64,000 bases of DNA from Larix kaempferi (Eukaryota > Streptophyta > Pinopsida > Pinales > Pinaceae): the NCBI GenBank assembly GCA_027924585.1, contig BSBM01000140.1:4852001-4916000 (forward strand). The letters are read 5' to 3'. Positions 32,361-43,630 of the stretch are shown in pieces; within the stretch, counting starts at the first letter, position 1, and every line of letters starts with the position of its first letter. The translations under genes and the position numbers were made by a program. The notes beneath the pieces are model-generated. The model saw only the letters and a list, made by a program, of their open reading frames with translations. It was not told the origin of the DNA and ran no database searches.

Positions 32361-32909
32361 TCTTTTGTAGGTGATGGTATACGATCTTTCCTACACAACA
32401 AGTTAAATTGCATGATTAGAAAACATCTCATAGTTTTCAGAACAAATTTTTACACATAAAGAAATATGTCATATAGTCATGCAATTATCTTAGCCAATGC
32501 TTCAATACAACATTTATCCATATCCCGTAACTTTCTAGATGCATTCCAATCTCTACCAGAACATTGTTAAGAGTGTGCACAACTCCCAACATGTCAGCAA
32601 AGAGGTTTCATTCTAGATAAGTAGCAATGGAATGTTGTATAGTGACATAGACCACTTATCCATGTATATTAGTAGTATACTGTTCATCAATGCAACTATT
32701 CTAATATTCATGATACACAACCTAATTCTAGGAACATGAGTATATACATTATTGAACAGTATTATTTAAACAATAAAATATGCAAGGAATGATAATTCAA
32801 ATACTTATCTTTGTTTGTTTGTTGGGTTGACTCCCTCTCAGTCTTTGCTCCTTTTTTGTAACTCCATTCTGATGTGAGAAGTGGTCAACTCCCTCTGAAT
32901 ATCTGCATC

Positions 32910-33045
32910 CTTGCAGAAACTACTGAAGTGTGCTCCTTCTTGATCTTTGCTTCCTTGTAGGAACAACTAGAGTGTGCTCCCTCTTGATCTTTGCTTCCTT
33001 GCAGGAACAACTGGAGTGTGCTCCCTCTTGATCTTTGCTTCTTGG
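32910..33045. repeat. 44-bp repeat, about 3 copies, in element B interior
   Basis: ctccctcttgatctttgctt followed by ccttgcaggaacaactggagtgtg recurs about three times, the first copies with small changes. It lies a few hundred bp from B's RT remnant. Confidence 0.7.
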
Positions 33046-34234
33046 ATTACCTATCCTTGAAATCATATCCATCCTTAATCACTATGCATGCTTATTAGTA
33101 TCATCATTGTGTTATCCTCGAGGTCTCATAGATAATCAAACATTAATTAGTATAATCTTAATATACAATAATCTTAAACATGTATAGTCATGATCATTTC
33201 AAACACATATAATAAACATTAGTATTCAAGGTTTCAGGGAAGTCTTCTTTTACTCATGCATATTCTCATTTGATCATAGGACTCTTCTAGTTAGTTAAAT
33301 CATCAATCAAGATAAAAGACATAATATGCATAAACCCTTGATTACTTACATTTCTAACTTTATGAATAAACATAACCAATCATACCAAGTATACTTATAT
33401 AAGGGATCCTAACACAAGGTAGGATTCTAACTTGATATAGGAAAAACATACCTGGATTGGTATGTTAGCTAGTTATGTCTAACATACCCACATGATGTCT
33501 TCTTGTTCTCTTCAATGACTTGTGCTAGTAACCTGCATATCTCATAGGTTAATCATTATAGAACCCAGTTATACATACCTCGTAAGTAGATCTTCTAAGT
33601 GATCCATGACAATGGATGAATCTTTGTCTTCATGTCATCATGATCATATGTTCTTGAACTAGAACATGATTTGTCTTTCTTGGTGTACCTTTCATGTTAG
33701 CGGACAACATAAACCTCATACAACACCATAAATCATTAGTACAATCATAAGTGTGAACACCCTAATCAATGAATACCTTCTATCATGCATTCATAATTTT
33801 ATTAAGGTGATACGACAAGTCTAAATTTAATCAAGATTGTACTAACCGTAATAACATGAAGACAAACATATCATAAACTTAATCATGAACAAATCTCGAA
33901 ACATACCTAGATAAGTCATACCTATCGAGATTGTTTTTAATCTTCTTATGTAAGGCCTTAGCCTCATCTCCCTCTGAAACAGGAACTTTTTCACTTATGC
34001 AGGTGACCAATCCATTCTCTTCTCAGATTAACCCAATCCTCTTGATTTGCAGGAACTGGATATGGAGCTAGATTAGGGTTTGTTAGAGAAACCCTAAAAA
34101 TTCAAACTTTGAATTTCAAATTTCTGAAAGGATAGAAATATGCGCCTTGATGAGCTGATCAAGCTGGTATACTCAGAATTTGTAAACTACAAAGTTTCAC
34201 CCCTCGAATTTTCCTTTGAAACTTTTGGATTCAC

Positions 34235-34555
34235 TAGACATGACCCTGAACTAGGGTTTGATAAATCCCACCCTTCTTCCTAATCAAAAGGTTCGATCCA
34301 AAGCTCTAAGCTTCTAGTTTTTTGAGGAGCTTCCAGCCGTGGTCACAGATTTCAAAAATTCTCATTTTTGTAGAAGCCCTAATTTTCCACTTTTCTGATC
34401 AAAGTCCCGAACTAAGGTTTGATAAATCCCGACCTTCTTCCCAACCAAAAATTCTGATCTTGGTCTCTAAATTTTGATTTTTATGAGTAGCATTCAGCCG
34501 TAGTCTCCGACTACAAAAATTCCAACTTTATCCGAAACCCTAAATTCTGGAAGCC
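34235..34555. repeat. ~165-bp imperfect tandem duplication in element B interior
   Basis: Two consecutive blocks share aactagggtttgataaatcc / aactaaggtttgataaatcc, cttcttcc, a ttcagccgt/ttccagccgt segment and a terminal aaccctaaa/gccctaatt run in the same order and spacing. Confidence 0.65.
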
Positions 34556-35196
34556 ATGAATGAAGGTGCTAAAAAATAATTTTGTTTTGATAGAAATATG
34601 TACCTGATTTTTTCTGGTGTAACTCTGAACTTTTCGATCCATAGGGTCTAAAAACATTTCTTGGGATAGCCCAACCTATCGTCTTTGCAACCCCATAGGT
34701 CTGACCTCAAATGGATTCTCTGAGAGAGAGTTATGCCAAGTGTCGCAACGTGACCTGATTATGGGATAAAACAGGAGAGCGAACTTGTACGGCATTCCAC
34801 GTGTCACTGGTTCCGTTTCGGCCTCTGAAAAAGATACTTGAGACATTTTTGTCCATGTACTACCTGTTACTTTTTATGAAATTTCATTTGGAGCTTCCTA
34901 GCCCAGGTTATGACCTTTTTTCCAAGGTCACCCGGTTTTGACTGAGATCTGGAAGAGGCAGAAACCCTATATTGTACAGATCATAAATCACAAAGTACAA
35001 CAAATTAGAGATTTTCCTTCGGACACAAGGTACATGGGGATCTTAGCTTCTCCTTGTACGATATTCAGACCTTGAAATGTCTCCAAAATATCTTTATAGT
35101 GAAAGTTCTACGATGACTGGTTTTTCCTATATCAAGCCCTAGCATCGTAAGTGCAACAACTGTCATACATGCCATACCATGCCTTCTTTCAGGATA

Positions 35197-35208
35197 GCTA
35201 TGATACCA
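35197..35208 (-). other. Primer binding site of element B (initiator-Met type)
   Basis: The minus strand reads TGGTATCATAGC directly after the right LTR, one change from TGGTATCAGAGC. It marks 35209-35885 as the 5' LTR. Confidence 0.8.
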
Positions 35209-35885
35209 TGTTAATTTTTCAGAATTTACTTCAATATGATCTAGGATATTAACTTAGAGAACAACATGTACAACATATCTACATCATATCAATCATGCAA
35301 GCACACAAGAGACAAAGAGTTTACTTGGGGAAAACCACAAAGGTGAAAAACCCCAATAACTTCCTCAGAGATAGATAGAGAAGCGATACAACCCAAGCAT
35401 AAGAGATAGACATCTCCTAGCAGCAGCTTCTCCTCCTCCACAAGTGCACCACTCTCCCGAGTGTGTGAGAGAGAATAGAATGATGAAATAGAGTGCCTCC
35501 CGCACTCTATTTATACTTGACTTGACTTGCCTGATAACCTTTACTAGGTCGGCCTTAACTTAACCACATAACATAATGCTGACTGGGCCGACACCCAATA
35601 GGGTGGTCTAATAAGCCTTTGACCCACATGGCCGACCCCCAATAGGGTGGTCTAATAACCCTTTCACCCATATGACTTATACAAGGCCGACCCCAACAAG
35701 GTGGTCAAATAACCCATCAAGTATAAGTGAGGACACTTACACTATAAATGACGACACTTCCATATAGAGGAATAATAACATCTCTATAGGAATACAAACA
35801 CTTCCGTATAGAGGAATAATACAATCTCTATAGGAGTACATTATGCATATATGAAATATATTCCGAAGTTACATATACATCAACA
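35209..35885 (-). repeat. Element B 5' LTR (minus-strand sense)
   Basis: 677 bp, starting TGTTAATTTTTC and ending ACATCAACA in plus-strand reading. It aligns with 28748-29436. Confidence 0.88.
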
Positions 35886-37785
35886 AGGAAGCGACCTTAT
35901 TGTGATGGAGATGTCGACCAGGCTACCTGAGAGATACAAGGAGGTCACATTGTAAGTTACCACATACCTTCGACCCCGCACACTACTCAAATTTTTATAA
36001 GAAGAAATCCAAACTATTCGCAGAGTTTCCCTCCGTGAAGCGGCAAGAGTACCGCTTCAGTAAATAAAAATACTAGGAACGTTAGGATGGAAGACGAGGC
36101 AAGGATGCCCACCTTTCAGGGGGACGGGACCGAGGATCCTAAACAGTATTGGTTTATATGCGAGGCAGTTTGGACAATAAAGCAGGTTCAGGACGATGTT
36201 ATAAATATGGGACAGATAGCGATGACCCTTAGGGGGCAAGCGTTAGACTGGTACATGAATTTTGTAAAGGTTCCAGCAGGAACAACAGCCAAAACATTGG
36301 CACAAGTCAGAACGATGATAATTGACGAATTCAAAAAACCAAAATATGAGTCGCAATATGTCACTGAGCTTAAGGAGATTAAGCAATTTCCGAAGGAGTC
36401 AGTGTGGTAGTTCGATCAGTGATACAAGACGTTGATAGAGAAAGTGAGCTTTATGATAAATGAGTTGCAACATAAAGGATGGTTCATTGTAGGACTAGTA
36501 TCACATATTCGAGGGCCGCTGATGCAACAAAAGTCACAACACAGGCATAAGCATTAGAAATTGCGATGAAGATGGAGGCTTCACCGATTGGCGAAGCAGT
36601 GATGGGAATGGACAGAGTTCAGTCTCATTTGGCCAATTTAACGTTACAACTAGAGGATATCAAGAAGGGCAAGGAAACCTGTGGGGATGTATGGTGCATC
36701 ATATACAGAACTAAGGGGCACAACAAGGAAAATTGCCTAGAATTTCATGAGTATTTCTAGTTGGGGGCACCCAACTCCCTTCATCAAGGAGGCATGCCAT
36801 AGTGTACGGTCTGTCAGACTAGAGGGCATCAGCCAGAGGAATGTGTATATCTGCAAAGATGGTATCAAATCTAGCGAACTTATACTGCAAGTTTTTTCGA
36901 TCGGTTGGCCATGATGAGAAGGACTGTAGGGCCTATGAACTGCTGCAGGACTGAATAGTGGACACGTATTTTATGAAGGGGAAAGAACCGTTGATGGTGC
37001 AGTAGCAACCGCAATATAGTCAACCACAACAATATGACCAAGGGAAATAGGGATATCCACAGTATGGGAACCTACAGTATCCACCAACCCCGTATGGCTA
37101 TCTGCAGTATGGGCAGCAACAGTATCAATAACCACAGTATCAACGATATGGACCACTACGTGGAGGTTTTAGGGGAGGATTACACGGAGGTCGAGGTACC
37201 GGTATGGGACGTGGAGGGGATGCTCGACGAGGAAGAGGTCCAATCATTTGTTACAATTGCATCCAGTAGGGGCACTACCAGTGCGATTGTCCAAACCTTG
37301 TGTCATAGTGTACATAATACAGTAATGTAGACCATATCATAGAAGACTTCCCTCATCTTATTTCAAAGTGGAAAACTAAGCATCCACCCCAAATCCAAAA
37401 CCCAAATAATCTGAATACGCCACTTGCCGTCGACATGATTTCGACAGAATCCAGAAGTAACCATGTGACAGTCGGGATAGTGACACAAGGAGGGGTGGTA
37501 ACAAGTGGCGATAAACCACACACTAATGTTAGACCAACACAAACACAGCAGAATCAGATTATTGTTGGTGCAGGGGGGGAAAAGGACATCTTTTTTAAGG
37601 CACAAGATGAAGTGAGGAATGGAAGGAAGATACATGTTGAAGAGGAGATCTATGACATGCTGCCAATGTTCGATTTGACGAAAAACACTCTGAAAGCCTT
37701 CGTAGGAAGTTGCTTGGATTTGGAAAAGGACCCAGATGTATTGGAAGAGATAGCTAGTATGCTACAACAATGAGGAGCAATACGA
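35886..37785 (+). pseudogene. Gag of element C: capsid-like domain, zinc knuckles, Gln/Tyr-rich and Arg/Gly-rich tail
   Basis: Gag resumes after element B. The 36087-36410 frame holds a capsid-like domain (M-P-T-F-Q-G-D, L-R-G-Q-A-L-D-W-Y, F-K-K-P-K-Y). Four CCHC-type zinc knuckles follow: 36695-36736 (second Cys lost), 36803-36844 (intact), 36885-36927 (second Cys lost) and 37249-37290 (all positions present but a stop inside). Between knuckles three and four is a Gln/Tyr-rich stretch (37003-37150) and an Arg/Gly-rich one (37155-37240). The knuckles lie in three frames, so frameshifts are present. Such tails bind RNA in other proteins; here that is inference. An acidic segment at 37435-37773 leads to protease. 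Confidence 0.72.
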
Positions 37786-38382
37786 TTGCAACAAAAAGTT
37801 AATCACATAGATAAAAGAAAGACAGGCGGGGAGATGCGGATGTTGGCACAAATTGGAGAATTTGATGTCGACTCCATCATTATGGATTTGGGTTCAGACA
37901 TGAATATCCTGTCTAAACAGACATGGGAGATAATGGGAAAGTCGTGGATGACCTGGTCACCAATACAACTGCGACTGGCGAATGAGAGCAAGGTCACCCC
38001 ACTCAATCGGGTATGTCAACTTCTGGTTGAAATTGAATGGATCAGAATGTATGTGTATTTTGATGTCATTGAGATTGTGGATAACACCAGTCCCTATCCA
38101 GTACTATTGGGGATAGACTGGGTGATGGAGAATCAAGAAATTATCAACTTTAAGAAAAGGATAATTTCATTTGAGAATCAGGAAATGAGAGTTGTCACAC
38201 CTCTAGATCCCGCGGAAGAACTACCCTATCCAGAGTCGGCCAGAGATGAGTTTACAAAAGGATGGGACAATTTGTACAACATTTCAGAAGATTATGTCAA
38301 CCCCACCATCAATGGAGAATTAGGATGGTGTAGTGACAGCTCAACATCCTCTGATTCAGATGAGGCCCTTGAGAATTGGTAG
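37786..38382 (+). pseudogene. Aspartic protease region of element C
   Basis: A 198-codon open frame matching a gypsy protease: I-I-M-D-L-G-S-D-M-N-I-L, where the active-site Asp-Ser/Thr-Gly reads Asp-Leu-Gly, then P-Y-P-V-L-L-G-I-D-W near residue 105, the usual second landmark. A Ser/Asp-rich acidic end follows. The Leu in the active site argues against activity even though the frame is open. Confidence 0.75.
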
Positions 38383-38399
38383 AACCGAATGCACGAAGT

Positions 38400-38990
38400 G
38401 TGTTTTCGAAGATGTGCACGGAGAACATAGTCCCCGCGAAGGGTAGCCACAGAGGAATATGTGTTACCTAGATATGAGGGATTTCCCAATTTGGACACAT
38501 TTCTTGCAGAATTTGAGGAGAAAGTAGTGGAACCACAACATCTCTTGGCACTGGAGGAAGCCCTGAAGGCTACTGCTGCGCCATGGTGGGAAGCACATAA
38601 ATCAAACATTACATCTTGGCCACTATGTCGACGACTCATGGAGGTTTGGTTCGGTGAAGCTACAGAGAATGACCAGATGTGATATGACAGACGAGGAGAC
38701 CCAAAGATGCATCTGGATGCCTCTCAACATCAATGGGGATCAAAATACTGATAGGAGTGGGTAGATCCATTCGTACACACGTTGGAAAAGGTATCGGGGA
38801 GCTGGTATGTCGCAGCAGAACTATGACGTGGGATGACATATTGGGAATAGATTACCATTGGCTTGAGCCACACGTTTTTATTCTCCAACGAAAATCCCTT
38901 AATCCACACCACGCTATAAGTGATTCATGAGAAAATATTTGACGTAGTACCGACAGGACAAGGAATGGCACTCTAGTTGACTGCGACACT
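38400..38990 (+). pseudogene. Second gag-like module of element C, between protease and RT
   Basis: The 38461-38682 frame (F-L-A-E-F-E-E-K-V-V, A-L-K-A-T-A-A-P-W-W, W-P-L-C-R-R-L-M) has the spacing of a retrotransposon capsid domain: an A-L-K-x-T-A-x2-W-W core and a W-x2-C-R-R-L segment. Beyond a stop, 38730-38900 continues with V-D-P-F-V-H-T-L-E and S-W-Y-V-A-A-E, also gag-like. A capsid-like unit after protease is out of place. It might be a duplicated gag domain, recombination between elements, or a feature of this lineage. Confidence 0.5.
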
Positions 38991-40214
38991 AGCAACTATA
39001 ATGGAGTGTTACAATGTCACTAGAGAGCCTGAAGATGACAATGACCCCAAAGTTACATACGTACCAGAATAAGAGGGCAGCCACAGTGTGGTGGCACCAG
39101 ATATACCGTATGACAAATTCCAACAACCATTGAAGATCAAGAAGGTAACATTGGGTTAGAGGAAAACCCTAAGTTTGTGAGCATTGCTGAATACTGGGAC
39201 GAGTCAACCATTGCGAAAGTGATTGACCTACTGAACGAGTTTTACGATTTGTTTCTAATGAAATTCTTAGAAATGAAGGGAATTTTTGGAGACTTAGGAG
39301 AAATGAGGATCCCCCTGAAACCTAATGCGAAGACGGTTAAGCAACGACCATATTGATTGAATCCGAGATACAAGGAGCAAGTGCAGGCCGAAATCGAGAG
39401 AATGCTGGAGGCAAGCATTATAGAACCTGTAGAAGAATCAGAATGGATCAGTCTAATGGTTGTGCAGGACAAGAAAACCCGTGAAGTACAAATATGCATC
39501 GACCTAAGGAAACTAAATCATGCCTTCCTATATGATCCATCTCGACCCCATTCACGGATGAGGTGCTCTACGGAGTTGAAGGTCAGGAAATATATTCCTT
39601 TATGGATGGATTTTCGGGCTACCACCAAATCAAGATTGCGAAGGAAGATCACCACAAGACTACATTTGTCATGTAGTGGGGATGCTTTCAGTACACAGTG
39701 ATGCCATTTGGATTAAAAACTGCCCCCACAATATTTTCTTGAATAGTGGTAGGGGCATTCAAAGATTATAATCCATAAGTTCCTTGCTGTCTACATGGAC
39801 GATTGGACGGTATATCGGTTAGTCAAAGTTCATGTCGCGAACTTAAGACTCATGTTAGAAATTTGTTGATAGCACCAAATTTCCCCGAACCTCAAGAAAT
39901 GCATCTTTTGTGCTCCATTCGGCATACTATTACGACACATTGTCTGCGAAGAAGGAATGTTGGTAGATCCAGATAAGATTTCCATCATTGTCGACCTCCC
40001 ACCACCAACGACGACCAAACAACTACGCGTGACACTAGGACACACAGGTTATTACAGGAAATTCATTCGAGGATATGTAGTTATCAAAACATCCATGGAG
40101 AAGTTACTAAGGAAAGATGTTAAGTTTGAATGGACCAATGAATGTCAGAAAAGCTTGGACATATTAAAAGAAAAGATGTTCAAAGCACCAATCCTCACAT
40201 TCCGGATTGGATGA
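38991..40214 (+). pseudogene. Reverse transcriptase of element C
   Basis: The segment before RT (39,050-39,340) includes L-L-N-E-F-Y-D-L-F-like sequence. RT proper covers about 39357-40214: a primer-grip-side block with Q-I-C-I-D-L-R-K-L-N, M-D-F-R-A-T-T-K-S in a shifted frame, the catalytic Y-M-D-D near 39794-39805, and the D-K-I-S-I-I thumb ending at 40214. At least three frame changes and several stops lie inside. The catalytic Asp pair is kept. Confidence 0.8.
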
Positions 40215-40215
40215 A

Positions 40216-40620
40216 GCCATTTCACGTACATGTCGATGCGTCGTCAGTCGCCCTTTGAGTCATCTTGGCCCAACCAGGAACCGACGACATTGACCACCCG
40301 ATAGATTTCGCAAGTAGGAAATTGTCCACTGCGGAGAAGAACTATACGACCACCAGGAGGGAAGGGTTAGTGATGGTCTATGCTTTGCAAAAATTTTGGT
40401 ATTACCTTTTAGGGGGCCACTTCAAGATGTTCACAGATCATTCCGCGCTGAAATACTTGGTGAACAAGCCTGTGTTGGGGGGGAAGATTTGTCGCTCGCT
40501 ATTGCTATTTTAGGAGTTTGATTTTGAGATTATCGTAAAGCCGAGACGACTAAATGCATGACCTGATCACCTCTCACAGATAGAATCAGGAGAGGAACCA
40601 TGAATCATCGACGAAGGATT
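40216..40620 (+). pseudogene. Ty3-type RNase H of element C
   Basis: Follows RT directly. Visible are V-D-A-S-S-V-A in the entry segment (about 40234), D-H-P-I-D-F-A-S-R-K-L-S, Y-T-T-T-R-R-E-G-L and the F-T-D-H-S-A-L-K-Y-L motif. This is the standard gypsy RNase H series, with a frameshift around the start and near 40500. Confidence 0.8.
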
Positions 40621-41916
40621 TCCAGATGCTCATTATTTTAGGATCAGCATGGTCGACAACCACTATGAGAAAATCATTCAATTTTTGGAGACAGGGGAGG
40701 CGCCGACCGAGTTCAGTACCAGCCAAAGGAAACTCCTAGTGGTCCGAGCTGCATATTTCTAGCTAATTGCAGGAGAGTTATATAAAATGGGCCTCGATGA
40801 GATTATGCCACAATACATCCTTCCGCATGAACAAGAACAGATTCTGTAGGAAGCACATGGTGGAATTGTTGGGGGACATTATGGGGGACGGGAAACTACG
40901 AGGAAGATCCTCCGAGCAGGGCTATGCTGGCCAACTCTGCATGGAGATGCCGTAGACTATGCCAAGAGCTGCGATGTATGCCAACGAACCAGGAAGCCCT
41001 CACGTCGAGATGAAATGCCACTAGTACCATAAGTAACGATGCAGTAATTTGACAAGTGGGTCATCAATTTTGTGAGACCCATCAACCCACCTGGGAAGCG
41101 AACAAGGTCGCGTTATAACATCATTGCGATGGACTACCTGACACGTTGGGCAAAGGATGTACCAGTGAAATATTGTTCTGTTGCGACTACAGCATGATTC
41201 CTATTCGACAATGTGGTCACTCGATTTAGTTACCCAAAAGTATTATTAAGCGATCAAGGGATGCACTTTGTTAACCAAACAATCACCATGATGATAGAGG
41301 ACAGATCCAGCACCAGAAGAGTATGCATTACCACCCTCAGGCGAACAGGAAAGTCAACGCGTTCAACAAGATATTGGAGCATTTTCTCACCAAGGTGTGT
41401 AATGTGAACTGCGATGACTGGGACCTAAAAATCCTAGTGGTCCTTTGGGAATATCGCACCACATGCAAGCGCTTGACTGGAAAAACCCCATTTAAGCTTG
41501 TTTACAGGCAGGAAGCAGTTATGCCAATGGAATACATAGTACCGAGCTGGTGTATTGCCACAGCAACAGGGATGAGCGACGATGGCGTGCTTTCAGAGTG
41601 ATTGCCACAACTAATACATCTAGACGAAGATCGATTCATCGCAGGGTTCCATCAGAAGGTAGAAAAAGACCACCAGAAGACATGGCACGACCGCCATGTC
41701 AAGACAAAGCACCTTCAGAATGGGGATACAGTTCTGTTGTATGATAGTAAGTTTTTGAAACACCCCAGGAAGTTGCAAATGCACTGGTTGGTACCATACG
41801 TTATCACTTTTTCTACCAACGGAGGTGCAGTGCGGTTACAAAGTCTAGATGGAGTACTGCTACCTAAATTGGTCAATGGGAGTAGGTTGAATCCCTATTA
41901 CTATGATCTGACGTAG
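40621..41916 (+). pseudogene. Integrase of element C
   Basis: The HHCC module is intact in sequence (E-A-H-G-G-I-V-G-G-H ... C-D-V-C, about 40855-40985). Core Asp residues lie in A-M-D-Y-L-T-R-W and L-L-S-D-Q-G-M-H-F. The Glu position reads Asn ([10 protein letters not shown]), so the catalytic triad is broken. A frameshift lies near 41300. The C-terminal part is open at 41602-41916 and holds a GPY/F-like H-W-L-V-P-Y-V-I module. The stop at 41914-41916 ends pol. Confidence 0.83.
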
Positions 41917-42938
41917 AGCGGATGATGGTATATATATATATATATATACCAGGTGGCCAGAAGCTGCAAGAGAAGACGGGAGGGAAGTTGCAAGCTGAAG
42001 TAGTTGTGTCCGGTTCAATCAACAATCATTCTAGACTGTCAGCAGATGGGACTCTTTCGGATGATCGGTCTTGTTGGAAGGTACGATTTTCAGCAGGTCT
42101 GGACTGACACCAGGGTTAGACACATTTTGCACATGGCAACACATGAGAGTAGCATGGCCGATAGCACTATGAACAATGGGTTTCATGGTTTTGCCACAAA
42201 GGGAAACCAAGAGACGTATGGTCTACCATCACACATGCAGGAAGTCGAGTCTCAACACATAGGAAACAAATGATGAAAGAATTGACACATCAGTTGAATG
42301 GATTTGCAAATGATTTCCACAGCAGGCGTCCAAGTAGGCGACATGCATAAATACAAAAATCCGAGGATAAGCAAAGCTAAGTGTAAGTTACCAGTCGAGA
42401 GAACTACATGCTGCGAGTAGGTCAAAAGGAAAGATAAGTTAGGAATTCCAAAAAGGTTGTGGAAATGATCCATTTCATTTCATGTGGCAGCACACTAGGT
42501 GCACTGCAGGCCAAAATGACGAGTGTGCATGAACAACCAAAAAAGGAAGCAGAACATACAATTGGGAGGAACAGACATGAGGTTTTAATCGAGATGTCTA
42601 AGATAATATGGGTAGTTAGAATAGTTGTGGTCCTGATGACCACTAGAACACCAGGGGCGGAGACCCCTTTTCCATAGTAGACGACAGTGCAGGGTGTGAA
42701 ACAACTATTCAAGAGCAGTTAGTTTGTTTCCCACCCTCGCAACACCAATGAACTTCTCCTCAGTATGGACCAAGCATGGAGCAGGGTAGAAGGTGCCCGA
42801 GAGGTAGATGATCAAGGTTCCAAGAGACTGGAGGATGAGTTCAAGAAGTACATGAAAGCGAGCCAGAGATTGAGGTGAAAGTTTGAGAAATTCACACCAC
42901 CGAGTTCCAGACGGCAAGAACAGTTTCCAGAAGGATAG
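41917..42938 (+). other. 3' noncoding part of element C, left of element D
   Basis: No family is recognisable. It contains a short (TA)n run at about 41930-41947 and small frames of no evident meaning. The region continues at 48205-48287 after element D and ends in a G-rich tract (gttgggggcc) beside the 3' LTR, the likely polypurine tract of C. Confidence 0.55.
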
Positions 42939-43545
42939 TGTTAGAAAAACAGGATCGCAGAGCAATAACAATAAACAGAAATGCAAATATAATCACACAT
43001 ACACATTACAAGAGAGACACAGATATATCGTGGTTCACCCAACTTGGGCTACGTCCACACTGAATTTGCCAGTCCTTATTATTATTACCGTCCAGCAAGT
43101 CGAAGGGATACAACCTGCAGCACAACCGCTGCACTTCCTCTTCTCTGTTTTACAGTCTCTCTCCAGATCTCAAAGATCTTTACAATGCATAAAACCTAAT
43201 ACATCAACCCTAGCCGTATTACAATGTCCTTCTTTTATAAGGGAAATACAATGGGAAAATACCACGGGATACCCAAAACCATGGGCCCGCAAAACAGCTG
43301 GCGAAAACAACCCCAAAAATTTCCTTCGGGGGCGTTGCCCCCGAAGCCCCATTTCTCGGGGGCGCTGCCCCCGAACCCCCGCTGGCCCCTGGACCCCCTG
43401 GAACCCCGTGGGGGGGCGATGCCCCCCCACACCCCCCCGCTGGGGTGAGTGTACAGTCCACCTACATATCATATAGAACTGGGGTACAAACACGGCTGAT
43501 ACAATATCATCTATGAGACTAGAAGATCTCGCTCCACAACCAACA
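42939..43545 (-). repeat. Element D 3' LTR (minus-strand sense)
   Basis: 607 bp, TGTTAG to CAACA. It differs from 47586-48204 by about five substitutions and lacks 12 bp in the GC-hairpin area. The TATA box complement (ttttataa) is at 43233-43240. Confidence 0.95.
43325..43430. repeat. GC-rich hairpin cluster in element D 3' LTR
   Basis: Three perfect hairpins with 3-nt loops in ~105 bp: TTCGGGGGC-GTT (43325-43345), CGGGGGC-GCT (43357-43373) and GTGGGGGGGC-GAT (43408-43430), each followed by the exact complementary arm. It stands out in AT-rich DNA. The right LTR has the same cluster at 47972-48088, with an extra CCGCCGGGGG-like unit. Confidence 0.85.
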
Positions 43546-43556
43546 ATCTCCCACTT
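43546..43556 (-). other. Polypurine tract of element D
   Basis: On the minus strand AAGTGGGAGAT directly precedes the LTR start TGTTGG. Confidence 0.6.
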
Positions 43557-43630
43557 GGAGACTGATCACAACAACTCCACCGCTGCTGCACTTGATGGAC
43601 TTGGACTTGGCAAATTTCTCCTCTTCACCT

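Larger units (their letters stand above)
32361..35196. other. Noncoding interior of element B replacing gag-protease-integrase
   Basis: About 2.8 kb between RT and the primer site, AT-rich with no frame resembling gag, protease or integrase on either strand. It contains a 44-bp triplicate at 32910-33045 (ctccctcttgatctttgctt core) and a ~165-bp imperfect duplication at 34235-34555. Segments such as ctagattagggtttg resemble plant UTR or intron DNA, so it could be captured host sequence. Deletion plus drift could also produce it. Confidence 0.6.
28748..35885 (-). mobile_element. Element B: Ty1/copia remnant lacking gag, protease and integrase
   Basis: LTRs at 28748-29436 and 35209-35885 both start TGTTAA and end CAACA. 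The initiator-Met primer site lies beside the right LTR and the polypurine tract beside the left, so the element runs on the minus strand. Only RT and RNase H remnants (31120-32360) remain. The ~2.8 kb where gag, protease and integrase belong is noncoding. Flanks AAAAA and AGGAA give a weak target duplication. It is inserted in element C's gag. Confidence 0.87.

Noticed and set aside
34040-34060. Splice-acceptor-like ttgatttgcag with downstream frame, possible host exon
   Set aside because: No open exon follows and no partner donor or protein match is evident; kept only as a hint of captured DNA.
43170-43493. Gly/Pro-rich open frames in the copia LTR
   Set aside because: They arise from GC hairpins read in several frames on both strands; the LTR is noncoding.
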